Positions 31,101 to 40,355 are shown, numbered from the stretch's first letter. The stretch: DNA of 64,000 bases from Chitinophagaceae bacterium (GCA_013140985.1 JABFRU010000021.1:1-64000); one strand, 5' to 3'. The notes: generated by a model from the letters alone, not told the origin. Translations and numbers: made by a program.

Positions 31101-31527
31101 TCTCATTTATTCTTTTATTGTCAGGACTAAATTGATAATAGCCGGCATAAAAACTTTCCTTGTCGTTCAGCGCAACCCCTTCTTCAATAAAGTTCCCTGT
31201 AGCAATATCATACATTCGTATTTCGTCATATTCATAATATATGAATGCTTTTTTTCCCGCCGGGCTGAAGCGGGCCCCCGTAACAAGGACAATCGAAGCA
31301 TCGCCCTGGGATTTAAAATCTTTCAGCAGCTTTCCCGACCCGGTTTCCCAAAGTTTGGCGGTTCCGTCTGTAGAAACTGTAAGGGCCAGTTTACCATCGG
31401 GGCTAAGCTTCGCAGATACAACTCTTTCACTGTGCCCGATGGGTAAAATAAGGGTTGGCTGCTGGGAAAAAGTTTTAATACCCACCAACATCAGCAATAA
31501 ATAAAAATAAACAACTCTTTTCCGCAT
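28108..31527 (-). CDS. WD40 repeat protein with caspase-like (peptidase C14) domain
   Basis: Multiple WD40-like repeats; His-Cys dyad FLSGHGV and LDACKSGQ. Confidence 0.9.
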   Translation of the reverse strand: MRKRVVYFYLLLMLVGIKTFSQQPTLILPIGHSERVVSAKLSPDGKLALTVSTDGTAKLWETGSGKLLKDFKSQGDASIVLVTGARFSPAGKKAFIYYEYDEIRMYDIATGNFIEEGVALNDKESFYAGYYQFSPDNKRINEITELGRLWVLDVETLKPVFILKTPGSKISKFAYSRDGKKIATYSSDGGVRTWDAQTGKPLLLSKQTPKNVLDIAFSWDDKTITYTISDDSPVTIDAVTGKKLTQLKFDGGPDLEEKVLYKISKDGRFCIKLNKYNGYYNNIQFLEYWDSLSVYDKKTGRLSYARNNLLVPVGSDFLSPDGSRILALKKQDSSFCMIETATGKELFAIQRKNEIHAVSFSADGKKFFIADGDEVIIYDSQTGKPAESFPAISGFSTVYDARISEDGKKMITGNENKKAALWDISSKTGPAPLKPVNELKAETLSLLGTQYDPSGKKIIIKTTGNDLVWDIENGSLSPLPLKNNGDTSEINWHIATRAGNITYDSLVLSWLVDIIVVQNIYTDQYYSFWTSEKEIHNHVQLSPDHKRVIATSANNSIKIYDLENPKPILRLVIIDNSNYLVIDSSSRYDGTDAARKLLHFVCGNEIVGLDQVKDQLWVPDLARRISRGEAINSKTIDELSICSLTPAVEQSKGIAGEFYFKIKPRSGGLGETVVSFNGTPTLSIQPSQLKKVGNAYELRLFKKDLLGYFIAGQENSIAIKAYTANNSSSSRPLVIIDDPGKEKRTPPNLFGVMVGVSNYKGEKMDLEYAANDATEISATISNAAKKLLGNDHVFMYNLTTDSGYLFPEKKAIKRTLDDIATKAGPNDILFIFLSGHGVMHDKTKQFYYMTADASSLSDEASFKDVGLSMTELTDWIKPQNIKAQKRILILDACKSGQAINNMIPDHRLLAVRGDNDAQQVKAIDKLNERSGLFILSASTSSQVAFESGIYGHGYLTFSLLKVIKEKPDILDEGKYLNVSRWFNTAAQTVSDITKQDPSRQEPQIVTNTDFNVGLVDNEVIAKIKLSEDAKTLFTSGNFLNIAISDDDLGMRKLIDKRLDDLSKTEAGKNILFLPSSGSFEAYSLAGGYAVKENAITIKVNLKKGDDSKQQFDMAGTKDKLNELADAIITKAIEWIEANK

Positions 31528-31566
31528 CCGATTTTTTTAGTAGGTATAACTATAAACCAGAAAAAA

Positions 31567-31944
31567 TTAATCTTCCTTTTTCCTTACTATCAAATACCAG
31601 TCATTGTCCAACGGCAAGTAACCATAGTCGTAACAATAATAATAGGTCTTGCCTGTCCTGGTTGTATAGATATGAGTCAGGTATTTGAATTGAAAACCCA
31701 GCCGCTGCAATTTTTCTTTATTCGCTTTTGCGGTTTCTTCACCTTCAGGCAAAATTGACTCCAGCGCCTTCCTGTTTTTAAGCAAAGCATTGTTGATATT
31801 CCTCACAAAACTGCTGTGATTACTCTTTGCTTTTTGCCGGTTATTATAATTATTGCGGCAATAATCGTCGCAAAATTTTTTGTCTGCTCTTCCTTTTATG
31901 GGTTTGCCGCAGGCAAGACAGGTTTTGGTTTCTGGTGCAGTCAT
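31567..31944 (-). CDS. DUF2116-type zinc-ribbon protein
   Basis: CLACGKPIKGRADKKFCDDYCRNNYNN. Confidence 0.75.
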   Translation of the reverse strand: MTAPETKTCLACGKPIKGRADKKFCDDYCRNNYNNRQKAKSNHSSFVRNINNALLKNRKALESILPEGEETAKANKEKLQRLGFQFKYLTHIYTTRTGKTYYYCYDYGYLPLDNDWYLIVRKKED

Positions 31945-32068
31945 AGTAAGGCTTTCGGGCTATCAAGATAAGGAATATTATCCGTGTGCAAACGTTTTTA
32001 CCCGGTTAGCTTCGGGAAGAAACGGTTAAAAACCGACTCCGGCTTTATGGCACTATCATCTTTGTGTT

Positions 32069-32095
32069 GTCAATCGGATGACGTCGCCGGTTGAC
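32069..32095 (+). promoter_or_regulatory. Hairpin in ssb leader
   Basis: GTCAATCGG-atgacgtcg-CCGGTTGAC, one mismatch in 9 bp. Confidence 0.45.
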
Positions 32096-32162
32096 TGAGA
32101 TAACAAAATTCAAAAATCGTTTCCGTAAAAATTAAATACACGGAGGCACAAATTTTAAAACT

Positions 32163-32510
32163 ATGTACGCTTTAAAAAACAAAGTTCAACTGATCGGTAA
32201 CCTGGGTAATGCACCTGAAGTAAAAACATTAGAGAGTGGCAAGAAGATGGCCCGCTTCAGCGTAGCCACCAGCGAGAATTACCGCAATGCAAAAGGCGAG
32301 AAAGTAACAGAAACGCAATGGCACAACCTGGTAGCATGGGGTAAAGTAGCAGAGATCGTTGAAAAATTTCTGACCAAGGGAAAAGAAGTTGCGATCGAAG
32401 GAAAGCTTATCAACCGCAGTTATAATGATAAAGAAGGAAATAAGAAATATATCACTGAAATACAAGTGAACGAATTGTTACTGTTGGGTGCGAAATCTTC
32501 TGAAGCATAA
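32163..32510 (+). CDS. ssb: Single-stranded DNA-binding protein
   Basis: NKVQLIGNLGNAPEVKTLESGKKMARFSVATSENYRN...TQWHNLVAWGKVAE. Confidence 0.95.
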   Translation: MYALKNKVQLIGNLGNAPEVKTLESGKKMARFSVATSENYRNAKGEKVTETQWHNLVAWGKVAEIVEKFLTKGKEVAIEGKLINRSYNDKEGNKKYITEIQVNELLLLGAKSSEA

Positions 32511-32517
32511 TACAATT

Positions 32518-33008
32518 TGGCCACGAAATCACACAAAATCGACACGAAAAGATTATATGTGGTTTTGTGGTCTTCTTTTAATTTTCCGAAACCATAACAA
32601 CATGATTTTACTTTTAAAGGAGGAGGTTTATAGGATTGTAGGGTATTGTATTGAAGTTTGGAAAACCCTTGGCTATGGCTTTTCTGAAGTTATTTATAAA
32701 GATGCAATGGAAGTGGATTTCATTGAAGACGGACTTACTTTCGTCCGGGAAGAAGAACTTCATGTCTATTATAAAGGGAAAACATTGCGCCATAAATTCA
32801 AAGCGGACTTTACTTTATTTGGTAGCATTATCGTTGAGGTGAAAGCGGGAGAAGAGGGAATAAACAATGCTGTTATTTCACAAACGCTGAACTATCTTAA
32901 AGCTTCGGGTTGCCGGGTAGGCTTAATTATAAATTTTGGCAGATCAAAAATGGAATACAAAAGACTTATCGTGTAAATTTTCGTGTTATTTAGTGTGCTT
33001 TCGTGGCA
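32518..33008 (+). mobile_element. Putative GxxExxY element with terminal inverted repeats (CCACGAAA family)
   Basis: Left gCCACGAAAtCACACaAAATcgACACGAAAA versus right (reverse complement) gCCACGAAAgCACACtAAATaACACGAAAA. Confidence 0.6.
32602..32976 (+). CDS. GxxExxY protein (PD-(D/E)XK nuclease-superfamily-like)
   Basis: LGYGFSEVIYKDAM; KADFTLFGSIIVEVKA; LNYLKASGCRVGLIINFG. Confidence 0.9.
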   Translation: MILLLKEEVYRIVGYCIEVWKTLGYGFSEVIYKDAMEVDFIEDGLTFVREEELHVYYKGKTLRHKFKADFTLFGSIIVEVKAGEEGINNAVISQTLNYLKASGCRVGLIINFGRSKMEYKRLIV

Positions 33009-33021
33009 AAAAAATTAAACC

Positions 33022-35547
33022 GTGGCAACATTTACCCCCGATACAAATAATGAAATGTTTCAACTGGCCATCCAGCTGGTGAACCAAAGCAACCGGAATA
33101 TCTTTCTTACGGGTAAGGCCGGTACGGGCAAAACCACTTTTTTAAAATATATCCGGGAGAATTGCCACAAGCAAATGGCTATCGTGGCTCCTACCGGCGT
33201 TGCGGCAATCAATGCCGGAGGTGTTACCATACATTCCTTTTTCCAATTACCTCTTGCCCCTTTTATTCCAGGGACAAAGGGGTTTACCGGTAATAATGAA
33301 GAAACTGTCAACCGCCATAGTTTGCTAAGCCGCCTGCGTTTCAACAGCGACAAACGAAAAGTACTACAGCAGCTGGAGCTGCTGGTGATCGACGAGATCA
33401 GCATGGTTCGCTGCGATGTGCTGGACGCCCTTGATACCATACTTCGTCATATCCGCCACCGGCCATTTGAAAGATTCGGGGGCGTTCAGCTATTATTTAT
33501 CGGGGATATGCTGCAATTGCCACCTGTTGTAAAGGAGCAGGAATGGCGATTACTTTCTGACTATTACAATGGCCAGTATTTTTTTGACAGTAAAGTATTG
33601 CAGGAAGAACCACCGGTTTATATCGAATTCAATAAAATATACAGGCAAAGCGATGAACAATTTATTGCTGTGCTGAACCAGGTGCGCAATAATGAATTGG
33701 ATGAAGAGGGAATGAAAGTACTGGAAACAAGATTTCAACCCACTTTTCGCCGCAGCAAGCAGGACGGCTATATTATTCTTACGACACACAATGAAAAAGC
33801 AAGGGAAATAAATATACGGGAACTAAGCAGCCTTGGTGGAAGCCTGTTTACATACGAAGCAGAGATCAAAGGAGAATTTTCTGACCGGGCTCATCCTGCC
33901 GATGAAATATTACAGCTGAAGACGGGAGCACAGGTTATGTTTATAAGAAATGATGCGGCCGAAAAGGGAAAACGTTTTTTCAATGGGAAGATCGGGATCG
34001 TTTCAAAACTGGAGGCAGAAAAAATATTTGTACAGTGTGAAGGAGAGTCATACGACATTGAGGTAGGCAGAGAAGAATGGGAGAATATCCGTTATACATT
34101 GAATAAAACAAACCGTCAATTAGAGTCGGATGTACTCGGTTCTTTTAAACAATATCCGTTGCGCCTTGCCTGGGCAATAACGATACACAAAAGCCAGGGA
34201 CTCACTTTCGACAAAGCGATTATTGATGCGGGAGAAGCATTTGCCCCGGGACAAGTATATGTGGCGCTGAGCCGCTGTACCAATCTTGAAGGCATGGTGC
34301 TGAAGAGCAGGGTAAGACCGGCCAGCCTGTACATGGATGCGAGAATAATTGAATTCTCAAACCGGGCGGCCACCAACAATCAACTGCAACAAGAATTAGC
34401 TGTTGCCCGGAAGGATTATCAACGATCGATATTGATTTCGTTGTTCGACTTCAGCAATGCGATTGGCAGCACAAAAGAATTAAGAGAATACATTGAAGAG
34501 CACAGCGTATCATTTAATCCTGAAACATTATCCTGGACAGATGAACTATCGTCAAGCCTCAACAAAACACAAACGACAGCGATAAAATTTCATACACAGC
34601 TAAGGGCTTTGTTTCAACAGGAACCGGCGCCGGAAGACAACCCGGTCTTAACAGAGAGAATACAAACAGCGGCAGGTTATTTTGTCAATGAAATAAGATC
34701 AGCGATACAATTTATTCAACGATCACCCGCCATTACCGATAGCCGTATTCATGCTAAAGAATATAATGAAACGCTGAAAGAGGTCTTTACAGAACTAGCC
34801 ATGAAAATTTTTTTACTGGAAGGCTTTGCCGGAAAATTTGATATTGGATATTATCATAACAGGAAGCAAAAATTTGTATTGCCCGCTATTAGCATCAATG
34901 CTTATGCAGGAGCGTCTCAAAAAAAACAGGATAGCCCACACCCCATTCTTCATCAGCAATTAAGAAAATTGAGAGAAAGCATTTGTTCCCGCAAAGACCT
35001 GCCTATCTATATTGTAGCGGGCAGTACGACCATCGATGAAATGGCCCGTTATTTACCACAAACATTAACTGAGTTGAGAAATGTAAGCGGATTTGGCGAT
35101 GCAAAAATTGAGCAATACGGACAATCATTTCTGGACGTGATAATTGAATACTGCCAGCAACGTCAGCTTTCTTCTCTTATTCATGAAAAATCTCCCAAGA
35201 AAGAACGAAAAGAAAGAATTGGCCCGGCAAAAAGGAAAGGAAATACACATGCCGAGTCGTTAAGGTTGTATAAAGAAGGAAAAACAATTGCAGCGATCGC
35301 TAAAGAAAGAAACCTGGCAACTCAGACCATCGAAGGCCATCTTTCAAAATTTGTCCGCAGTGGTGAAATCAAAGTTGATGAATTAGTAAGCCGTGAAAAG
35401 ATCATATTGATAGAATCAGCGTTGAAAAATTTTGATGGGACATCCATTGCTCCGATAAAGCAACAACTTGGTGATGAAATTGGTTTTGGAGAAATAAGAT
35501 TGGTAATAGCAAGCCTGGGGATCAGCCAGCATCATTCATCGGATTAA
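33022..35547 (+). CDS. PIF1-like AAA helicase with HRDC and C-terminal HTH_40-like domain
   Basis: FLTGKAGTGKTTFLKY; VIDEISMVRCDVLDALD; ITIHKSQGLTFD; GTG start. Confidence 0.9.
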   Translation: MATFTPDTNNEMFQLAIQLVNQSNRNIFLTGKAGTGKTTFLKYIRENCHKQMAIVAPTGVAAINAGGVTIHSFFQLPLAPFIPGTKGFTGNNEETVNRHSLLSRLRFNSDKRKVLQQLELLVIDEISMVRCDVLDALDTILRHIRHRPFERFGGVQLLFIGDMLQLPPVVKEQEWRLLSDYYNGQYFFDSKVLQEEPPVYIEFNKIYRQSDEQFIAVLNQVRNNELDEEGMKVLETRFQPTFRRSKQDGYIILTTHNEKAREINIRELSSLGGSLFTYEAEIKGEFSDRAHPADEILQLKTGAQVMFIRNDAAEKGKRFFNGKIGIVSKLEAEKIFVQCEGESYDIEVGREEWENIRYTLNKTNRQLESDVLGSFKQYPLRLAWAITIHKSQGLTFDKAIIDAGEAFAPGQVYVALSRCTNLEGMVLKSRVRPASLYMDARIIEFSNRAATNNQLQQELAVARKDYQRSILISLFDFSNAIGSTKELREYIEEHSVSFNPETLSWTDELSSSLNKTQTTAIKFHTQLRALFQQEPAPEDNPVLTERIQTAAGYFVNEIRSAIQFIQRSPAITDSRIHAKEYNETLKEVFTELAMKIFLLEGFAGKFDIGYYHNRKQKFVLPAISINAYAGASQKKQDSPHPILHQQLRKLRESICSRKDLPIYIVAGSTTIDEMARYLPQTLTELRNVSGFGDAKIEQYGQSFLDVIIEYCQQRQLSSLIHEKSPKKERKERIGPAKRKGNTHAESLRLYKEGKTIAAIAKERNLATQTIEGHLSKFVRSGEIKVDELVSREKIILIESALKNFDGTSIAPIKQQLGDEIGFGEIRLVIASLGISQHHSSD

Positions 35548-36993
35548 CACCACAAACCCCTTCCTCATTTCCTTTGTTTTTCCCGGCAATACAAATTCAG
35601 CCATCCAAATAAACAGATTTCCATCTGTTCTAGATTCTTTTACAGTACCATTCCATTTTTCAAAAGGGTTGGTTGAATAAAATACCCGTTCACCCCAGCG
35701 ATTATAAACACCGAACTTGTATTCCTTCAGATCGAACAGACTTCCCAACGGACCAAAAGCATCATTCTTTCCATCTCCATCCGGCGTAAAGGCAGAAGGA
35801 AAGAAAATGCCGATACAGGAAATGTCTTTTTCTGCTTTACCAACGGCAGTTATGGGGCATACATCTGTTCCGGATATGGCAACATTATAAAACCCTTCAG
35901 AGAGACCCGAGATCAGCGGAGTTGTTTGCGGAGGAACAGTATTCCATACAGTATTTAATGTTATGCCGGGAGCCCCTTCAACAGTTACAATAAGCGAACC
36001 GCCGGTGTTTGTCTGGCAGTCCACCATTTGCAACATGTCTATTTCGGCTCTTATAATATAAATATCTTTTGTTGTTGTAGAAGGCGCATTACCCGGACCC
36101 GTTACTGTCAATGTAATGGTATATTTTCCCGGGGCTGAAAAAGCATGAGAGGGGTTGGGTAATGATGAAGTATTATTTCCCCCGGATAGCAGATCGCCGA
36201 AATCCCAATTAAATGTTGCAGGGCATAAAGCAGAAGCATTTTTAAAATTTGCGGTGTTATTGCCAACACATGCATACGTAAATGCGGCGGCATTAGGAGG
36301 CGCTTCTTTTATTGAGATATCGTCAACAGCAAAACCGTCATAACTATTACAAATAGTTCCGGCACCAAAAATGAAACGGAAAATAACACCGGCTCTTCCT
36401 GCCAGGTAAGGCATCGTATGTTTGGCCGTTAACCATTTATTGCTTCCATTACCGCCACGGCAACTACCTGCAGATGCTTGAATATTACCAGACCAACCAT
36501 TCCGGTCAGATGATAAAGGGGCCAAATATGTTATAGAGGAATGATTGAACCAGTTTGAATTCAAACAATTAATAGCATCATTGGCGGCACCCACATTTAT
36601 CCATGATGCGCCGTTGTCTATTGAATACTGAAAACCTCCTCCATCAAATTGTTGTTCTGTTTCCCAAAACACTTTGAATTCAATGTATGGGTATTGAAGA
36701 TTGGTGAAATCAAAACAAGGGCTTTGTATCCATGATGCCTCTGCATTGGTATAAGAGCTGCCGGTCAATCCTCCAACAACCCAACACTTAACTCCTCCTC
36801 CGGCACCGGTTATAACCGGTTTTGATGGAGTGCCCCATGTCCAATCATTACCTGCTCCACCAGAAACCCATCCCCCATCTGTGGTTTCAAAGTCTTCTGT
36901 ATAAGGAAAGCTATTGATAGGCGAAACGCATTGAGTGTTTGCGCCAATGGATATGACCACTAATAAAAGAGTTAAACAAACGATCTTCTTCAT
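35536..36993 (-). CDS. PKD-domain protein with gliding-motility/T9SS C-terminal domain
   Basis: FFPSAFTPDGDGKNDAFGP...YNRWGERVFYSTNPFEKWNGT CHU_C-type domain; FNWDFGD PKD; start trimmed to MKKIVCLT. Confidence 0.9.
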   Translation of the reverse strand: MKKIVCLTLLLVVISIGANTQCVSPINSFPYTEDFETTDGGWVSGGAGNDWTWGTPSKPVITGAGGGVKCWVVGGLTGSSYTNAEASWIQSPCFDFTNLQYPYIEFKVFWETEQQFDGGGFQYSIDNGASWINVGAANDAINCLNSNWFNHSSITYLAPLSSDRNGWSGNIQASAGSCRGGNGSNKWLTAKHTMPYLAGRAGVIFRFIFGAGTICNSYDGFAVDDISIKEAPPNAAAFTYACVGNNTANFKNASALCPATFNWDFGDLLSGGNNTSSLPNPSHAFSAPGKYTITLTVTGPGNAPSTTTKDIYIIRAEIDMLQMVDCQTNTGGSLIVTVEGAPGITLNTVWNTVPPQTTPLISGLSEGFYNVAISGTDVCPITAVGKAEKDISCIGIFFPSAFTPDGDGKNDAFGPLGSLFDLKEYKFGVYNRWGERVFYSTNPFEKWNGTVKESRTDGNLFIWMAEFVLPGKTKEMRKGFVVLIR

Positions 36994-37208
36994 TATAAGA
37001 AAACGGCAAATGTACTGTGAAATAACTGCTATCATATTATAATAACGAAACGATTTTTAAAACGTATAGTGTATCATGATTGAACAAGACTCGGCAACGT
37101 TATTCTATAATACTTATTAATTATTCACATTTAACTTTTAATGATTATAATAGATTTGTTACATTAAACTTTATATATATCTTCATTATATTACTTACTA
37201 ACTCATTT

Positions 37209-37721
37209 ATGCAAACCCCAACCAACCTCGGCTACCGAACCGTCAGCAATCATGAGTTTGCTGTGCGAAGACAAAAGATCACCAATGGCCAAAACGCATT
37301 GTTTACACTCCGCTCCTACCAGCCAGGTGAAATAATTGCGGACTTTTCTGCAGGAACTATTTCTGCAGAACCCACTTACTTAACTGTCCAGGTGGGAATG
37401 GCGAAACACATAACATTGCAACCCGAGTTCTTACAGTATATCAACCACAGTTGCGATCCCAATGTTTTTTTTGATACAACAACCATGCAGTTGGTTGCAT
37501 TAAAACTATTACAGCCAGAGGTAGAGATGACTTTTTTTTATCCTTCTACTGAATGGGAAATGACACAATGCTTCCACTGTTATTGCGGAAGCGATCATTG
37601 TCTTGGTGAAATAAAAGGAGCTGCGTATCTTTCAAAAGAAGCACAGGAGAAATACCGGCTAACTGATTTTATTCAGCAGCAGCTAACCAAACGAAAGAGA
37701 TCGACAAGAAAAGTAGCCTGA
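37209..37721 (+). CDS. SET-domain protein
   Basis: INHSCDPNVFF SET motif; EVEMTFFYPS; post-SET-like CFHCYCGSDHCLGEI; start trimmed from ORF 37080. Confidence 0.85.
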   Translation: MQTPTNLGYRTVSNHEFAVRRQKITNGQNALFTLRSYQPGEIIADFSAGTISAEPTYLTVQVGMAKHITLQPEFLQYINHSCDPNVFFDTTTMQLVALKLLQPEVEMTFFYPSTEWEMTQCFHCYCGSDHCLGEIKGAAYLSKEAQEKYRLTDFIQQQLTKRKRSTRKVA

Positions 37722-37724
37722 TTT

Positions 37725-38888
37725 GTGATGAAGACAGCAGAAGCTATACAGTTATTAAAGCCATACACTATTTGGGTCCTTGCTCCGCATCTTGAATCGG
37801 ATGACCCGAACATTCAGCATTATTACGATTTCTCCCAAAGTATAAAGGAATACACTAAAGTATTTGATGAACTAAAGGCTCAATGGAAATGGCAGCCGGT
37901 CACCATGGATAATTATAAAACTATTATCAAGTCTATTACCGAAAGTAGGAATGGAAAGACGCCGCTGGTTTTAAATCTTTGTGATGGGGACGAAATTAAT
38001 GGCACACCTGGCATATCAGTCATCAATGAATTAGAAAAGCATAACCTGGCATATACCGGATCTGATGCATATTTCTATAATACCACCACCTCCAAGATAC
38101 CCATGAAGAAGGCTTTTGATAAAGCCGGTGTACCAACAGCCAACTGGAGAGTGATAACGGAAAAGATGGGAACGATCAGGGGCATTTGCAAAAGAGTTGG
38201 AACACCATTACTTATTAAGCCCGCAGTTTCAGGGGGAAGTATGGGGGTTTCTGTAAAAAATGTGGTGAATTCAGAAGAAGAGCTGATCAACCGGGCAAAA
38301 GAAATATACAAAGGTTATCATGGCTGGAATTTATTGATAGATGGATTGTTTGTTGAGCAATTCATTACAGGACCAGAGTACACAACATTCATTACCGGAT
38401 CTTCAGATGATCCTGCTAACTGTAAAATATATGAGCCGGTAAAAAGAGTTTTTCATGAGTCTCTTCCCGAAGAGCAAAAATTCCTTTCCTTCGATCGCCT
38501 CTGGGAAATATATGAAGAAGAATCGCCAATGCCCGAGAATGGGAATTTCTATGAGTATTGCCGGGCAGAAGCATCGTTGATACCGGCATTGAAGAAGATT
38601 AGTCTTGATGCATATAAAGCATGTGGCGGTAAGGGATATACCCGCATAGACATAAGACAGGATAGTGTGACAGGAAAATTATATATGCTGGAAGTAAATG
38701 CGCAGTGTGGCTTAAGCGAGGATGAAAATTATACTTCTATCGGGGCAATACTTAAAGCGTCCAATGTTACTTTTACAGAGATCATTGCAGAGATATTGAA
38801 TGATGCATTGAGAAGAACTGAAACAAGATCAGCGGGAATAAAAAAGACCAGAGCGAGCAAAACCAAGAAAGCCGTCGCGGTTAAATAG
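37725..38888 (+). CDS. ATP-grasp (D-Ala-D-Ala ligase-like) protein
   Basis: PLLIKPAVSGGSMGVSV; YTRIDIRQD...MLEVNAQCGLSEDENY. Confidence 0.88.
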   Translation: MMKTAEAIQLLKPYTIWVLAPHLESDDPNIQHYYDFSQSIKEYTKVFDELKAQWKWQPVTMDNYKTIIKSITESRNGKTPLVLNLCDGDEINGTPGISVINELEKHNLAYTGSDAYFYNTTTSKIPMKKAFDKAGVPTANWRVITEKMGTIRGICKRVGTPLLIKPAVSGGSMGVSVKNVVNSEEELINRAKEIYKGYHGWNLLIDGLFVEQFITGPEYTTFITGSSDDPANCKIYEPVKRVFHESLPEEQKFLSFDRLWEIYEEESPMPENGNFYEYCRAEASLIPALKKISLDAYKACGGKGYTRIDIRQDSVTGKLYMLEVNAQCGLSEDENYTSIGAILKASNVTFTEIIAEILNDALRRTETRSAGIKKTRASKTKKAVAVK

Positions 38889-38927
38889 CCAACCGGCTTA
38901 CTTCCGCTTTCATTAGCATAAGATAAC

Positions 38928-40355
38928 ATGAAAGTTTGTGTACTGCAGCCAGACTACTCCACTACGGGAGTTGATTACAAAAACTACGATCCACCAAGAG
39001 ATCTGTCTGTCCTTATACCCGAACATGAAGTGCACAATGTTTTTCTTAATAAGCTTACTACGTATAAACAACTGAAACAACTCAGCAAGGAAGGGTATGA
39101 CATATTTGTCAACCTTTGCGAAGGTTATTTGGAATGGGAAGTGCCGAGTATTGATGTGATATATTCAATGGAATTGCTGAACCTTCCGTTTACCGGCCCC
39201 ACAACAAAACTATATGACCCGCCTAAAGAACTGATGAAGTACATGGCCTATTGCGAAGGAGTAAAAACGCCGGGTTATGTGATCATTCATGAATTAAAAG
39301 AAGTTGATGAAGCGGTAAAGCATTTGCAATTCCCATTATTTGTAAAGCCGGCTAAGGCAGGCGATAGTCTTGGAGTAGATGAACAATCGCTTGCCCATAA
39401 TAAAATTGAATTGCAGCAAAAATGTATCAGCATTCTGGAAGAATACGGACCATTATTGATCGAAGAATATATAGCCGGAAGAGAATTTACTGTATTGGTT
39501 GCAGCCAATACAGACGGACATAGCTGCACTGTATTTCGGCCTGTTGAGTATTTATTTCCCGAAGGAAAAGAATTCAAGACCTACGCATTAAAAACATCGG
39601 AGCTTCACCCCGACTGTAATGTTGGCTGCGATGATGACGTTTTGGATAAGCAACTTCGTTCGGCAGCAGAAAAGATATTTAAAGGATTCAATGGTGTTGG
39701 CTATGCCAGGCTTGATTTCAGGGTAAACGATAAGAATGAGATCTGGTTTTTGGAAATAAACTTTACTTGTTCTGTTTTTTATTCCGATGGTTTTGAAGGC
39801 TCGGCTGATTTTGTATTAAAATTCGATGGTATTGGCCAGGATGGTTTTTTAAGACATATAATAACCGAAGGTATTTCCCGTCATAAGCGGGGAAAGAAGC
39901 CTTTTATCATGAAAGGCAATTCTATTGCTGGCTATGGCATTTATGCCAGCCGAAATATAAAAGAGGGAGAAATCATTTTTAAAGGAGAAGGAAGATCGCA
40001 GCGGGTAATTACCAAACGATTTGTTGAAAAAAATTGGAATGAAGAGGAGAAAATGCATTTCCGGCGCTATGCCTATCCTGTAAGCGAAGAGCTTTTTATT
40101 TTGTGGGATGACGACCCTTCCGAATGGGCGCCGCAAAATCATAGTTGTGATCCCAATACCGCATTTGATGGCCTTAATGTTTTGGCAGTAAGAAACATTT
40201 CAAAAGGAGAAGAGCTTACGCTTGATTATACTGAATTTTTGGATGAGAATATGGAGCCCTTCCAGTGTCAATGCACTGCTGCTAATTGCAGAGGAACAAT
40301 TGAAGGGATACGTCATAATTCACTAACGCATCGGGAAGTGAATCTTCAGAAATAA
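38928..40355 (+). CDS. ATP-grasp / SET domain fusion protein
   Basis: N-terminal ATP-grasp (PLFVKPAKAGDSLGVDE, GYARLDFRVND..FLEINFTC); C-terminal SET (PQNHSCDPNTAF, GEELTLDYTEF) and post-SET CQCTAANCRGTI. Confidence 0.88.
   Translation: MKVCVLQPDYSTTGVDYKNYDPPRDLSVLIPEHEVHNVFLNKLTTYKQLKQLSKEGYDIFVNLCEGYLEWEVPSIDVIYSMELLNLPFTGPTTKLYDPPKELMKYMAYCEGVKTPGYVIIHELKEVDEAVKHLQFPLFVKPAKAGDSLGVDEQSLAHNKIELQQKCISILEEYGPLLIEEYIAGREFTVLVAANTDGHSCTVFRPVEYLFPEGKEFKTYALKTSELHPDCNVGCDDDVLDKQLRSAAEKIFKGFNGVGYARLDFRVNDKNEIWFLEINFTCSVFYSDGFEGSADFVLKFDGIGQDGFLRHIITEGISRHKRGKKPFIMKGNSIAGYGIYASRNIKEGEIIFKGEGRSQRVITKRFVEKNWNEEEKMHFRRYAYPVSEELFILWDDDPSEWAPQNHSCDPNTAFDGLNVLAVRNISKGEELTLDYTEFLDENMEPFQCQCTAANCRGTIEGIRHNSLTHREVNLQK

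Noticed and set aside
32602-32976. GxxExxY proteins as a defence system effector
   Set aside because: No accompanying restriction, toxin-antitoxin or sensor genes next to either copy; the flanking inverted repeats favour an element-type explanation.
37036-37208. RiPP-like precursor peptide upstream of the SET/ATP-grasp cassette
   Set aside because: The region is very AT-rich with no convincing small ORF or ribosome-binding site; the in-frame extension of ORF 37080 looks like spurious N-terminal sequence.
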